From positions 2,033,168-2,097,167 of the forward strand of contig NZ_CP009528.1 of assembly GCF_000970025.1 (NCBI RefSeq): a stretch of 64,000 bases of DNA, given 5' to 3'. The stretch is from Methanosarcina barkeri MS. Lineage in GTDB: Archaea > Halobacteriota > Methanosarcinia > Methanosarcinales > Methanosarcinaceae. A program made the position numbers and the translations under genes. A model generated the notes under the pieces. It was not told the DNA's origin and ran no database searches. It saw nothing but the letters and a program-made list of their open reading frames with translations. Positions 8,267 to 16,832 of this stretch are shown one piece after another; the first letter of the stretch is position 1, and every line of letters starts with the position of its first letter.

Positions 8267-9397
8267 ATGAACAACAGGATTCCCGAAGATCTCATAGAAC
8301 GCGCATACCAGGGGAAGAGTACAAAAGAAGATGGGCTCCTGCTCCTGGAGGGACCTCCTTTCGAACTATTCAGGTTTGCGGACGAACTTCGCTCCCTTAC
8401 GGTAGGTGATACGGTTACCTACGTAGTAAACCGAAATATAAACTTCACAAGTCGCTGTGTGGGTACCTGCGGGTTCTGTGCATTCAGGACAAACGATGGA
8501 AAAGTCCTCAGCATAGAAGAAATCATGGAAAAGGTTAGAGAAGCTGAAAAGGCAAAAGCTACCGAAGTCTGTATTCAGGGAGGACTTCTCCCGGATGTGG
8601 GCCTGGACTTTTACCAGGAAATTGTAGAAGCCATAAAAGCCGAATTTCCGGAAATGCATATTCACGCTTTTTCCCCGATGGAGGTTTATCATGCTTCTCG
8701 TGTCAGTGGTATAAAGGTAAGTGAAGCCCTTTCAAAGCTGAAACGAAGCGGGCTTGATACGATGCCTGGAACTGCAGCTGAAATTCTCTCTGACCGTGTC
8801 AGGAAAATTATCTGCCCTTCAAAACTCAGGACTGCGGAGTGGATTGAAGTGGTCACACAGGCACATGCTGCAGGAATTCCTACTACTGCAACCATGATGT
8901 ACGGACATGTCGAAACTCCTGAAGAAAGAATTGAGCACATCTTAACTATCAGAGAGATTCAGAAGGAGACTGGAGGAATTACTGAATTTGTGCCTCTTCC
9001 TTTTATGCCTTATAATAATCCTGTTGGAGAAAAAATGATCCGAGAGGGCAGGTACGCTACACCGGGTCTAGATGACCTGAAAATCTATGCTATCTCACGC
9101 ATCCTTCTTCACGGGCATGTAGATAATATTCAGGCAAGCTGGGTAAAACTGGGTAAGAAGCTTTCCCAGTTTGCTCTCCACTGCGGTGCAAATGACCTTG
9201 GAGGTACACTTATGGAAGAGAGTATTTCCAGATTGGCAGGAGCTCCTAATGGAGAAAATATTTCTGTTGAAGAACTGGAGTGGATGATCTACGGAGCCGG
9301 AAGAGTTCCAAAAGAGAGGACAACTCTTTACAAAGGAGTACGTGAACTGGCTTCCAGGAACCCTGGAAGGATTACAGGGTGTGGAGCCTCAGAATAA
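8267..9397 (+). CDS. cofH: CofH1, Fo synthase subunit 2 (aminofutalosine/Fo radical SAM family)
   Basis: Radical SAM enzyme of 376 residues condensing tyrosine-derived 4-hydroxybenzyl with a ribityl uracil precursor in Fo synthesis. The cluster motif is C64-x3-C68-x2-C71 (CVGTCGFC). An N-terminal ~60-residue segment (IPEDLIERAYQGKSTKEDG) precedes it as in CofH/MqnC relatives. GAGG lies about ten bases upstream of the ATG. A close paralogue (cofH2) follows at 9454; the two align along their full lengths. Confidence 0.92.
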   Translation: MNNRIPEDLIERAYQGKSTKEDGLLLLEGPPFELFRFADELRSLTVGDTVTYVVNRNINFTSRCVGTCGFCAFRTNDGKVLSIEEIMEKVREAEKAKATEVCIQGGLLPDVGLDFYQEIVEAIKAEFPEMHIHAFSPMEVYHASRVSGIKVSEALSKLKRSGLDTMPGTAAEILSDRVRKIICPSKLRTAEWIEVVTQAHAAGIPTTATMMYGHVETPEERIEHILTIREIQKETGGITEFVPLPFMPYNNPVGEKMIREGRYATPGLDDLKIYAISRILLHGHVDNIQASWVKLGKKLSQFALHCGANDLGGTLMEESISRLAGAPNGENISVEELEWMIYGAGRVPKERTTLYKGVRELASRNPGRITGCGASE

Positions 9398-9453
9398 GCT
9401 GGATAGTAAAATAACACTCAGGGAAATGATGGAATTTTAAAAAGGATGATCGG

Positions 9454-10608
9454 ATGTACACGAAAAAACCGACAATTCCAGAAGATGTAATTGAAAGGGC
9501 ATACAGGGGAAAATGTACTAAAGAGGATGCCCTCCTCCTGCTTGAAGGAAATCCTTTTGAGCTGTTTGAGCTCGCCAATGATCTGCGCGCTAGTACGGTC
9601 GGCGATACAGTCAGCTATGTGGTAAACAGGAATATCTATATCACAAACAAATGTATTGGAAACTGCGGGTTCTGTGCCTACAGGACAGAGAAAGGGTATA
9701 TCCTGAGCGTTGAAGAGATCCTGGAAAAAGCAGGAGACGCGAGAAAAGCCGGAGCTGTGGAGGTATGCATCCAGGGTGGATATATCCCGGAAGCCGATAT
9801 AGAGTTTTATCTTGAAATTATAGAATCAGTAAAAGACGAATTTCCTGACCTGTGTATTCATGCCCTATCCCCTATGGAAGTAAATTATGCAGCAGGAATC
9901 TCAGGCATGTCGGTTGAAGAAGCCCTGCGCAGACTTAAAAAAAGTGGGCTTGATTCCCTTACCGGGACTTCGGCTGAGATCCTTTCCGACAGGGTAAGAA
10001 AGATTATCTGCCCTGGAAAAATCAGTACCCAGCAGTGGATTGATACCATAACTGCAGCACATAAAGCAGGGATTTCCACCAATTCCACTATCATGTACGG
10101 ACATGTTGAAACTCTTGAAGAACGCCTGGACCATGTCTTTATTATCCGTGAAATCCAGAAAGAGACAGGCGGGTTTACGGAACTTATCCCGATGGCCTTT
10201 TTGCCTTACAATAATCCTATAGGGGAAAAGATGATTGCATCCGGAAAATTCTCGACTACAGGGCTTGAAGACCTTCAGCTCATAGCTATTTCTCGCGTAA
10301 TTTTACATACTTATGTAAAAAATATTCAGGCCACATGGGTAAAGTTAGGAAAGAAACTCGCTCAGGTAGCCTTGCAGTGCGGAGCAAACGACCTCGGAGG
10401 CACGCTTATGGAAGACCAGATCTCCACAGCATCAGGAGGCAGTAATGGAGAATATGTATCTCCTGCCGAGTTCGAATGGATGATAAAAGGAGCAGGAAGA
10501 ATTCCTATGCAGAGGGATACCCTGTATCGAAAAGTGGAGCCAGTTATTCCTAATAGAGTAGAACCCCTTCCAGGTTTAGGAAAGACAAAGATAGGTAGTA
10601 GAGATTAA
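9454..10608 (+). CDS. cofH: CofH2, second Fo synthase subunit 2 paralogue
   Basis: Paralogue of the preceding gene, 384 residues, same organisation with cluster motif C67-x3-C71-x2-C74 (CIGNCGFC). Identity to CofH1 by eye is well over half across the whole length, and both keep the conserved block GANDLGGTLME. Both copies look intact, so the duplication is old enough to diverge but selectively kept. Whether the two differ in substrate or pair differently with CofG is not visible. It ends with a 15-20 residue tail absent in CofH1. Confidence 0.9.
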   Translation: MYTKKPTIPEDVIERAYRGKCTKEDALLLLEGNPFELFELANDLRASTVGDTVSYVVNRNIYITNKCIGNCGFCAYRTEKGYILSVEEILEKAGDARKAGAVEVCIQGGYIPEADIEFYLEIIESVKDEFPDLCIHALSPMEVNYAAGISGMSVEEALRRLKKSGLDSLTGTSAEILSDRVRKIICPGKISTQQWIDTITAAHKAGISTNSTIMYGHVETLEERLDHVFIIREIQKETGGFTELIPMAFLPYNNPIGEKMIASGKFSTTGLEDLQLIAISRVILHTYVKNIQATWVKLGKKLAQVALQCGANDLGGTLMEDQISTASGGSNGEYVSPAEFEWMIKGAGRIPMQRDTLYRKVEPVIPNRVEPLPGLGKTKIGSRD

Positions 10609-10614
10609 ACTCCC

Positions 10615-10735
10615 AAGTTCCGTCACCCGAGTCCCGTCTCGGGAGGACGGCATGAATTCGGTTTAGATAACGTTTCAACTCCCGAGTTTTGACTCGGGAG
10701 CGATGTCCGTTTTGCTCACTTCGTTCGCTCAAGCG
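10615..10735. repeat. Palindromic repeat element, copy 1
   Basis: Directly after cofH2: a 30-base segment (10621-10650, cccgagtcccgtctcggga core), a second stem-loop (cccgag ttttga ctcggg, about 10680-10701) and a palindromic arm with cttcgttcgctc (about 10715-10730). The 30-base segment occurs exactly, in reverse complement, at 63253-63282, next to another copy of the arm. It could act as a terminator for the cof genes, but the second copy lies just before a gene, so a dispersed repeat is more likely. Confidence 0.8.
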
Positions 10736-10740
10736 GACTA

Positions 10741-10818
10741 ATTTAGAATGTAAATTTAGAATGTAGATTTAGAATGTAAATTTAGAATGTAAATTTAGAA
10801 TGTAAATTTAGAATCTAG
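10741..10818. repeat. Six tandem 13-bp repeats
   Basis: Six contiguous copies of atttagaatgtaa (13 bp), the last one diverged. No spacers, so this is not a CRISPR array. It follows the palindromic element downstream of cofH2. Confidence 0.92.
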
Positions 10819-11184
10819 AAAAATTGAGTTTTGCCTGAAAAGGTGAATTTTGCAAAGTTACTTCTTCCTTTGCGCCTTTCTCAGTGCGGTTAACGATTTA
10901 ATATAAGCCAGATCGGTTGAAATTGCTGCAAGCCGGAAGGAAAAGAAAAATGAGTTTATTTTTCCGGGTCGTGGTGGTTTTAATTAAGACCCAGTCACAG
11001 AATAACCTATGAATGTTCCCGATTGAGTATTTTGATTTTCACTATCAAGGTTGCCAATCAAAGGTACAATTAATTATAAGTTGCATAGGTTATTTCGTTG
11101 CGGACACTAATTATATAAATTTCAGTGAATTAAGGTTAATATTAATTTATATTTATTTCCGAACTTAGATTTTCAGGAGTCAAG
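10819..11184. promoter_or_regulatory. cofC upstream region
   Basis: About 365 bases without a gene, AT-rich towards cofC. The segment near 11101-11160 (ttatataaattt and following AT tracts) is the likely TATA region for cofC. The separation and repeats suggest that cofC is transcribed apart from cofG/H1/H2. Confidence 0.45.
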
Positions 11185-11811
11185 ATGAAAGCCGTAATCC
11201 CCTATAAAAAATCCAGTGCAAAATCCAGATTGTCCCCTGTCCTGACTCTGGAAGAGAGAGAAGAGTTTGTGGAACTGATGCTGAATCAGGTGATAAACAC
11301 CCTTAAGGAAGCCGGAGTGGGAACAATCGATATTCTCAGTCCTTCTATGTACGGACTTGAGGATATGACGAAAGCCAATGTGCTTCTGGACAAAAATGAC
11401 CTGAATGAAGCTCTTAACGGGTACCTTGAGCAGGCTGAGGAGCCGGTTATTATTGTTATGGCTGATCTTCCTCTTTTATCTCCAGATCATGTTAAAGGGA
11501 TAACTTCAACAAAAGCAGACGTTTGTATCGTCCCGGGAAAAGGTGGGGGTACAAATGCACTATTTATCAAAAACCCTTCCTGCTACAGGGTCAGGTACTA
11601 TGGTTCGAGTTTTCTGACGCACTGCTCGATTGCAGAAGAAACAGGACAGAGTGTTGAGGTATATGATTCTTTTTTTGCAGGTACTGATATTGATGAGCCC
11701 GAAGATCTGGTCGAACTGCTTATACACGGAAGCGGAGCTGCGAAAGAATATATCAGCAAAAAGTTCAGGCTTGAGATGAGCAGGGGAAGGGTCGGACTGA
11801 CTCCAATTTGA
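11185..11811 (+). CDS. cofC: CofC, 2-phospho-L-lactate guanylyltransferase
   Basis: Nucleotidyltransferase of 208 residues that activates 2-phospholactate with GTP to give LPPG in F420 synthesis. The N-terminal MKAVIPYKKSSAKSRLSPVL is the family's GTP-binding start, and VMADLPLLSP gives the metal-binding aspartate. CAGGAG lies eight bases before the ATG. It completes the local F420 set with cofG/cofH; cofD and cofE are not in the window. Confidence 0.92.
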   Translation: MKAVIPYKKSSAKSRLSPVLTLEEREEFVELMLNQVINTLKEAGVGTIDILSPSMYGLEDMTKANVLLDKNDLNEALNGYLEQAEEPVIIVMADLPLLSPDHVKGITSTKADVCIVPGKGGGTNALFIKNPSCYRVRYYGSSFLTHCSIAEETGQSVEVYDSFFAGTDIDEPEDLVELLIHGSGAAKEYISKKFRLEMSRGRVGLTPI

Positions 11812-12492
11812 ATCAGTAGTGCCATGGCAACTTAATTAAGATACGTTAATACATAGACAACTCCTCATCCGTAGTCCATTTCTTAATTTTAATGATTCAT
11901 AACTAAATTTCTTGGGCAGTAGGGTATAGTATCGTATCCTCTTCATTTTGAGTGGAAATCTCTCAATTTTCACTCACTGAGCTTTTTTCGGCGGTGTGCC
12001 AATTTTTCTGTAAAATCACAAATCTCAATAAGTTATTGGGTAGAAAATTCCATATCGGCAGATCAATTTTTTTTATACTATGCAAAAACTTGATCTCAAA
12101 TTTACAGCAAATTTAAGACATTGCCGATTTTTTAGTATCCTCTTCAAATTCAATGGAGAATTTTCCAATTTGAAAAATGTGCAACAATTTTATCATACAG
12201 TTTTAGAGTTGGATACATCGTTTGAAGTTGTTTCTCAAACTTAGTTAAATTTTTAAATTTTCAGCAAATACATAAAATTTACTTTTACCCATACAATTTG
12301 AAGAAGACACCTTTTTTCTTACTGATAGTTTAAGTCTATTTTCTTTGCTTTCTTTTTATAAAGGGCCGCCAGGCAAGCTGGCGGAGGCACCCTATAAATA
12401 AGATATTAAACACGGTTGCATCGGCCAGAATTTTTCGTTTTTTGCGATTATAAGGCATAGGTTCAGTTTTTTCTGCCTTTAATACCTTAAAA
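11812..12492. other. Intergenic region with dispersed repeat copy and GC-rich hairpin
   Basis: No gene seen. Positions 12017-12135 are, in reverse complement, a copy of a dispersed repeat also present at 59249-59362 and 62990-63085. A perfect 7-bp stem with 5-base loop (CCGCCAG gcaag CTGGCGG, 12366-12384) stands out as GC-rich in an AT-rich background and may be a structured RNA or a repeat end. Pieces around 11930 and 12140 share the phrase agtatcctcttca, suggesting further internal repetition. Confidence 0.6.
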
Positions 12493-12798
12493 TTACTTCT
12501 TTTCTACTTTTTCTTCTTTCAACACCATTTTTGCAACTATGAAGACCACGAATGCAATAATTATGAAATTTATCAGTTCTCCCAGAAAAGCCCCCCAACC
12601 CAGTACTATTGGCCCAATTTCAAAGGTTGCCGTTTTCCAGGCTCCCCCAGGCACAAAAGGTGTGATAATCGGCATTACGATATTGTCCACAAGCGATTTT
12701 ACAAGAGCCGTGGATACGATACCCATAATGAAGGCAATTGCAAGTGGAATTACCTTGTATTCATAAAGAAAATCCTTAAACTCACTTAGAAGCCCCAT
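12493..12798 (-). CDS. mscL: Large-conductance mechanosensitive channel MscL
   Basis: Small two-helix channel that opens on membrane tension to release solutes during osmotic downshock. The protein MGLLSEFKDFLYEYKVIPLA... has the family N-terminal amphipathic helix, TM1 (about 16-42), a short loop with PIITPFVPGG, and TM2 (about 68-92), ending in charged EEKVEKK. The frame extends to 12882, but the extra 28 residues do not resemble MscL and GTGGGG precedes ATG 12798, so that start is chosen (101 residues). Confidence 0.88.
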   Translation of the reverse strand: MGLLSEFKDFLYEYKVIPLAIAFIMGIVSTALVKSLVDNIVMPIITPFVPGGAWKTATFEIGPIVLGWGAFLGELINFIIIAFVVFIVAKMVLKEEKVEKK

Positions 12799-13324
12799 AT
12801 TACCCCACTCAAACAGCGAAATTACATACAAAGTAAAAATAATAATAAAATTATCACTGGTTAATCCATCTATTCTTTGCATCCTTTATTAATAAATCGT
12901 CCAGGGATGAATTTTATATTAGAGTTGCGGCTGAAAATCAGTTAAGAATTATTTGATTGCAAGTTTGAGACTTGAGACTTGAGACTTGAGACTTTGAGAC
13001 GCTGCCGAAGTTGGAAAGTCGGAGTAGAGGGGTAAATTAAAATCTATCACATAGAAAATTGCTTGGGTAGCTGAACTATCATCGAACAGCTATGCTTGGG
13101 GAGTAATAACTTCGGATAGACTGCATTGGGGCATGCAGTAAATGAGTTCAACTACTCTGGTTTCTTCTTACAGAACTATTTTTAAACTTTTTTTAAATTT
13201 TTATTAAATTCTTTTTAAACTCATTTTAAACTGTATCTAAACTATATTGAATTATTTGCAAAATATTTTTGTGAACTTTTATCGATTGGCATCGTTTATT
13301 GTGAAATTTTGTTATAAGTAAAAT
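12799..13324. other. Intergenic region with 7-bp tandem repeats
   Basis: About 525 bases with no supportable gene. Contains about five tandem copies of ttgagac at 12965-13000 and a run of ttttta/aaactt-type sequence near 13175-13260 before the xth stop. Confidence 0.6.
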
Positions 13325-14101
13325 TTAAAATTCAAGTTCAAGCCCTACAGGACAGTGGTCCGAACCCATTATTTCACTGTAAATCGGGGAGGATTTTACA
13401 TTGTCCCGCAGTTTTTCACTTACAAAAAAGTAGTCCAGACGCCATCCTACATTTCTTTTACGTGCTCCTGTTCTCATTGACCACCAGGAATAGTTTCCGC
13501 CTTCTGGATTGAATATACGGAAAGTGTCAAGATAGCCGGCAGCAAGGAATTTATCCATCCATGCCCGCTCTTCAGGAAGAAAACCGGATATCTTTTCGTT
13601 TTGTTTGGGACGGGCAAGGTCGATCTCTTTGTGGGCTGTATTTACGTCCCCGCAGATAACAAGCTTTTTGCCGTCTGCTTTGAGAGAGTTCGCATAGTCT
13701 AAAAAAGCCTCGTAGAAATTCATTTTATATTCCAGACGCTCCAGAGAGGCTTTGCCATTAGGGAAATAGATATTCATTAAGATAAAGTCCTCAAAATCGG
13801 CCCTCAGGAAGCGGCCTTCCCTATCAAATTTTTCGATTCCCATGCCGTTTTCGAGCTTCAGGGGCTTTTTCCTGGAGAAGAGTCCAACCCCGCTGTAGCC
13901 GTTCTTTTCTGCTGAGACAAAATAATTGTAGTAGCCCGGAATGTTCTTTGCTTCTCTCGGGAGTTTATCAGGAGAAACTTTAGTTTCCTGAATGCAGACA
14001 ATATCAAATTTCTGTTCCAGCAAAAGCTCAAGAAAGCCTTTTTTCATTGCAGCCCGAAGGCCGTTTACGTTCCAGGAAATGAGATTGTAGTGACCAGACA
14101 T
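13325..14101 (-). CDS. xth: Exodeoxyribonuclease III / AP endonuclease
   Basis: Base-excision repair nuclease of 258 residues that cleaves 5' of abasic sites. Family motifs are all visible: SWNVNGLRAA (N11), CIQETK (metal-binding E39), CGDVNTAH (Asp/Asn catalytic pair), NVGWRLDYFFVS and the C-terminal SDHCPVGLELEF with D248/H249. Length matches ExoIII-type enzymes. It appears monocistronic. Confidence 0.94.
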   Translation of the reverse strand: MSGHYNLISWNVNGLRAAMKKGFLELLLEQKFDIVCIQETKVSPDKLPREAKNIPGYYNYFVSAEKNGYSGVGLFSRKKPLKLENGMGIEKFDREGRFLRADFEDFILMNIYFPNGKASLERLEYKMNFYEAFLDYANSLKADGKKLVICGDVNTAHKEIDLARPKQNEKISGFLPEERAWMDKFLAAGYLDTFRIFNPEGGNYSWWSMRTGARKRNVGWRLDYFFVSEKLRDNVKSSPIYSEIMGSDHCPVGLELEF

Positions 14102-14459
14102 TTTCTATACCTAGCGATTTTTCGGAATTTCACATTACAAGAAAGGTACGAAGAAACAGGAGTTAAATTGTATAAACTGAATTGAGTAAACTGAAAATAA
14201 TTTAAAGTTCGAGTAAATAAATACTCCCTATTCTGCGCACAAAGCCCACTTTGAAGACCTCAACTTAGGTTTTAAGATCTCTAATCTAATTTTATCTAAT
14301 CTAGTCTGATACCTACTTTTGCAACCTATTTTTGCAACCTATTTTTTGCAACCGACTTTTGCAACCTATTTTTACATGCCATTGTCCGACTGACTGCACA
14401 TCAAACTTGCAGATGTGGGATAAACATCATAATATCAAACGGTGGGGGGTCGTGATGTT
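14102..14459. other. Intergenic region with gcaacctattttt repeats
   Basis: About 360 bases between divergent genes. Roughly four imperfect copies of tttgcaacctatttt lie at 14310-14375. The promoter of the downstream ThiN protein should be near its right end; no clear box was picked. Confidence 0.6.
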
Positions 14460-15059
14460 ATGGATCTTAACGAAAAGATAGACATGATAGGGCGTTTATA
14501 TCTTGGGCTTGAACAAATAGAAGACTGCAAGGAATTCTCAGCTTTGATTCCTAAAGTTCGAACAAATTTTGTTTATGCCTCAAAAGAATCAACCACTCCT
14601 GGAGATGTTCTTGCAGTCGATGGGAGAATTTCGGTAGTTGATGGTTTTCCGAAAGCTACAGGAAGAATAAAATTCGGAGCTTCTGGCTATATGGCACACC
14701 TTCTGCTGGAAATTAGGAAAAAAGATTCAGAGATAAGGTCTATTATAGATTTTGCAAATAACCCGGAGATTGCCGAGTTTTTAAAAGCCTACTGTAAAGG
14801 AAATGGATGGGATTTTTCAGTTGTAGACCGGCGCTTTGAGCCTGAGAATATGAAGGATGCAGAAGGGGAGGCCATCTCCTGGATGGTCGAAGAGGCTATT
14901 CGGGCTACAGGAGGAAAAATACCCAGGATCTTTTATGAGACAGGTGCACTTGGAAAAGAGCCGGTGAGTATTCTTACAGGAAAAGACCCGCTCGAGGTTG
15001 CAGAACAGATATGTAAGCTTGCCAGAAGCTACCACGAATCAGGACAAAGAACGAGATAA
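14460..15059 (+). CDS. Stand-alone ThiN-domain protein (thiamine-phosphate synthase-like)
   Basis: A 199-residue protein matching the ThiN domain from about residue 27 to 190: LIPKVRTNFVYA, DGRISVVDG, FGASGYMAH, DRRFEP and TGALGKEPVSILTGKDPLEVAE. ThiN makes thiamine phosphate in archaea, usually fused to ThiD; related domains in ThiR regulators sense thiamine phosphates. There is no ThiD part and no helix-turn-helix. In active ThiN I recall an Arg (here R56) and a His 21 residues later in an SSHIAR-like block; here that position is Tyr77 (SGYMAH), so catalysis is doubtful. GTG 14442 is an alternative start; ATG 14460 follows GGGGGG. Confidence 0.78.
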   Translation: MDLNEKIDMIGRLYLGLEQIEDCKEFSALIPKVRTNFVYASKESTTPGDVLAVDGRISVVDGFPKATGRIKFGASGYMAHLLLEIRKKDSEIRSIIDFANNPEIAEFLKAYCKGNGWDFSVVDRRFEPENMKDAEGEAISWMVEEAIRATGGKIPRIFYETGALGKEPVSILTGKDPLEVAEQICKLARSYHESGQRTR

Positions 15060-15595
15060 AAAGAAAAAGCTATGAGGTAAAAACAGGAAGTGGTAAAAAA
15101 GTGGGAAGGAGTGAGGAAAGGGTTGTAAAAGCTCTCTCCTTCCGTAGAGTAGCGAAGGAAACCGATTTTTCGGCTCTTTAATATAAACCGGCATCCTAAG
15201 GTTGGGATTGCAGGTTTTGCAGGTTTTGAAATCCATTTTGAGATGTGCAGTTTGTTCGCTTTTACACGATATTAAATAGAATTTTGGGGTATTTAAAACT
15301 ATGTGCTATGCTAGTATACTACATACTAGCAGACTACAATATAATTTTGGGATATCTAAGACTATGTACTATATTAGTCTACTATGTACTAACAGACCTA
15401 CATGTCAATACAATATTCTGAAAAGACCATCGGTTCTCGAGAAAGTATATATGTGCCATTTACAATAGCCCATATAAGCACTTTAAAAGCCAGATTGAAT
15501 TTATAAACTAAATATGAGCATAAAATGGAAAAGATGAGGATATAAGGCAATATTATTATGTGGAAAGCAAGAAAAAAGAAAAACGTTGACCCTTT
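15060..15595. other. Intergenic region with a ~65-bp imperfect duplication
   Basis: About 535 bases without a supportable gene. Segments 15283-15342 and 15345-15415 are imperfect direct repeats built around ctatgt[g/a]ctat..tagt.tact and ending in caatat. The lipoprotein gene ends at its right border, pointing left. Confidence 0.55.
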
Positions 15596-16063
15596 TCATA
15601 CCGGGTTTGATGAAACCTCTCCTGAGTTTCCAAACTCAAGCGTCCTTCCGGCTCCATCAATGATTGTCTTTTTTCCATCCAGGTCGATGAATCTTACTGA
15701 GATATTTCCATCCTTGTTGTACTTTGTCCAGACCGTGGTATTCTTATCTTCAGACCACATGTACTCAAATCTGGAAGTATTTCCTTCAGTACCTGTTTCT
15801 ACACAAGCCTTACAGAGAGTTTTGTTTTCAAATTTTTCGGTTCCGGTAATTGTCAAACTCAGGATTTTTCCGGTAGTCGGGTCTTTGACCTGAAGCTGAG
15901 AACCTACAGGGCACCAGCTGCTATTACCTGACTCAGGAAAACTGACGTTTATTTCAGTCTCATTATTTGAGACAGATAAATTCGTTCTTCCTTTGTTGGC
16001 GCAGCCAAAGCTGAGAAATACTGCAAGAATAAGCAGGACAACTAAAACTCGTTTTTTTGACAA
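15596..16063 (-). CDS. Small secreted lipoprotein of unknown function
   Basis: A 155-residue protein with an N-terminal signal (KKRVLVVLLILAVFL) and a lipobox-like LSFGC, so Cys20 is the predicted lipid-anchored residue. The mature part is rich in Asn, Thr and Ser with several NxT/NxS sites and three further cysteines (CPVG, CKAC). I do not recognise a catalytic domain. It is probably an extracytoplasmic membrane-attached protein of Methanosarcinales. No obvious operon partner. Confidence 0.75.
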   Translation of the reverse strand: MSKKRVLVVLLILAVFLSFGCANKGRTNLSVSNNETEINVSFPESGNSSWCPVGSQLQVKDPTTGKILSLTITGTEKFENKTLCKACVETGTEGNTSRFEYMWSEDKNTTVWTKYNKDGNISVRFIDLDGKKTIIDGAGRTLEFGNSGEVSSNPV

Positions 16064-16301
16064 AATCTACCACCTTAATTCACGAATTTCAATGAAAATA
16101 CTCAGGGCTTTCCACTCCTTTAAATATCTTTCATTTAAATTTCAGATTATACTTTAGAATACATTGAACAAATATTATCCGCTGTTTAATAAAGTCTCTG
16201 ATTTAAATTTTATATATATACTTTGGAATCTATTGAATAAATCTGGTTAATAATCATTTTTATACAGAGTTCTTGATCTCCTGCGCATGGTAACATATTC
16301 C

Positions 16302-16325
16302 ATATCAAGCGTTCCGGCTTGATAT
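16302..16325. terminator. Perfect 9-bp hairpin next to an IS256 remnant
   Basis: ATATCAAGC gttccg GCTTGATAT: nine paired bases around a six-base loop. It sits just outside the stop of the IS256-type transposase fragment and could be an element end or a terminator; no T-run follows directly on either strand. Confidence 0.5.
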
Positions 16326-16331
16326 TGCAGT

Positions 16332-16637
16332 TCAATATAACCCTCCTTTTTTAAGGTCTTCGAATAGCTTTTCCCAGAATAGAGAGTCTTCACTGTCTGC
16401 CAATCTTACTCCAAGAATCTCACGTAAACTGTTATCTCTAATTCCAGCAACTACAAAAAGAGCTTTATTTTCATAATGGAGTCCACCTCTTACTTTAAGA
16501 TCTCTTACTTTAAGATAAGTCGCATCAACAAAAAGGTAAGGAATTTCGTGTTCTATTGGCTTTGAGAGAGATTCTTCAACTTTCTCATCAAGTTCTTTAG
16601 GAATGCTTGAAACTGAAGTAAAAGGATATAGAGTCAA
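16332..16637 (-). pseudogene. IS256 (mutator)-family transposase fragment
   Basis: A 101-codon fragment matching the catalytic-core start of mutator-type transposases: KELDEKVEESLSKPIEHEIP, then YLFVDATYLKVR with the first catalytic Asp, then ALFVVAGIRDNSLREILG and FWEKLFEDLKKGG. The complete transposase is about 400 residues, so N- and C-terminal parts and the remaining catalytic residues are missing. The match ends abruptly at the stop beside the hairpin. A non-functional relic. Confidence 0.85.
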
Positions 16638-16832
16638 TCATAATTTACAGAACTTTCGCTACACTACCTTTTAGTTCTGTATACTTTAAAAAAATATTAA
16701 ATTTTAAAATGAGCTCTATAAATGGACAAGATTAAAAAACGGGCAGAAATCAGAAAACAAGCAAAAATCAGAAAAGGGCAAAAATAAAAAAGCAAGCAAA
16801 AATAGAAAAGGCGGCGCCATTGAGGGATATTT

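Noticed and set aside
16722-16787. 21-codon Lys/Arg-rich frame beside topA
   Set aside because: Made of simple agaaaacaagcaaaaatc-type repetition; no support as a gene.
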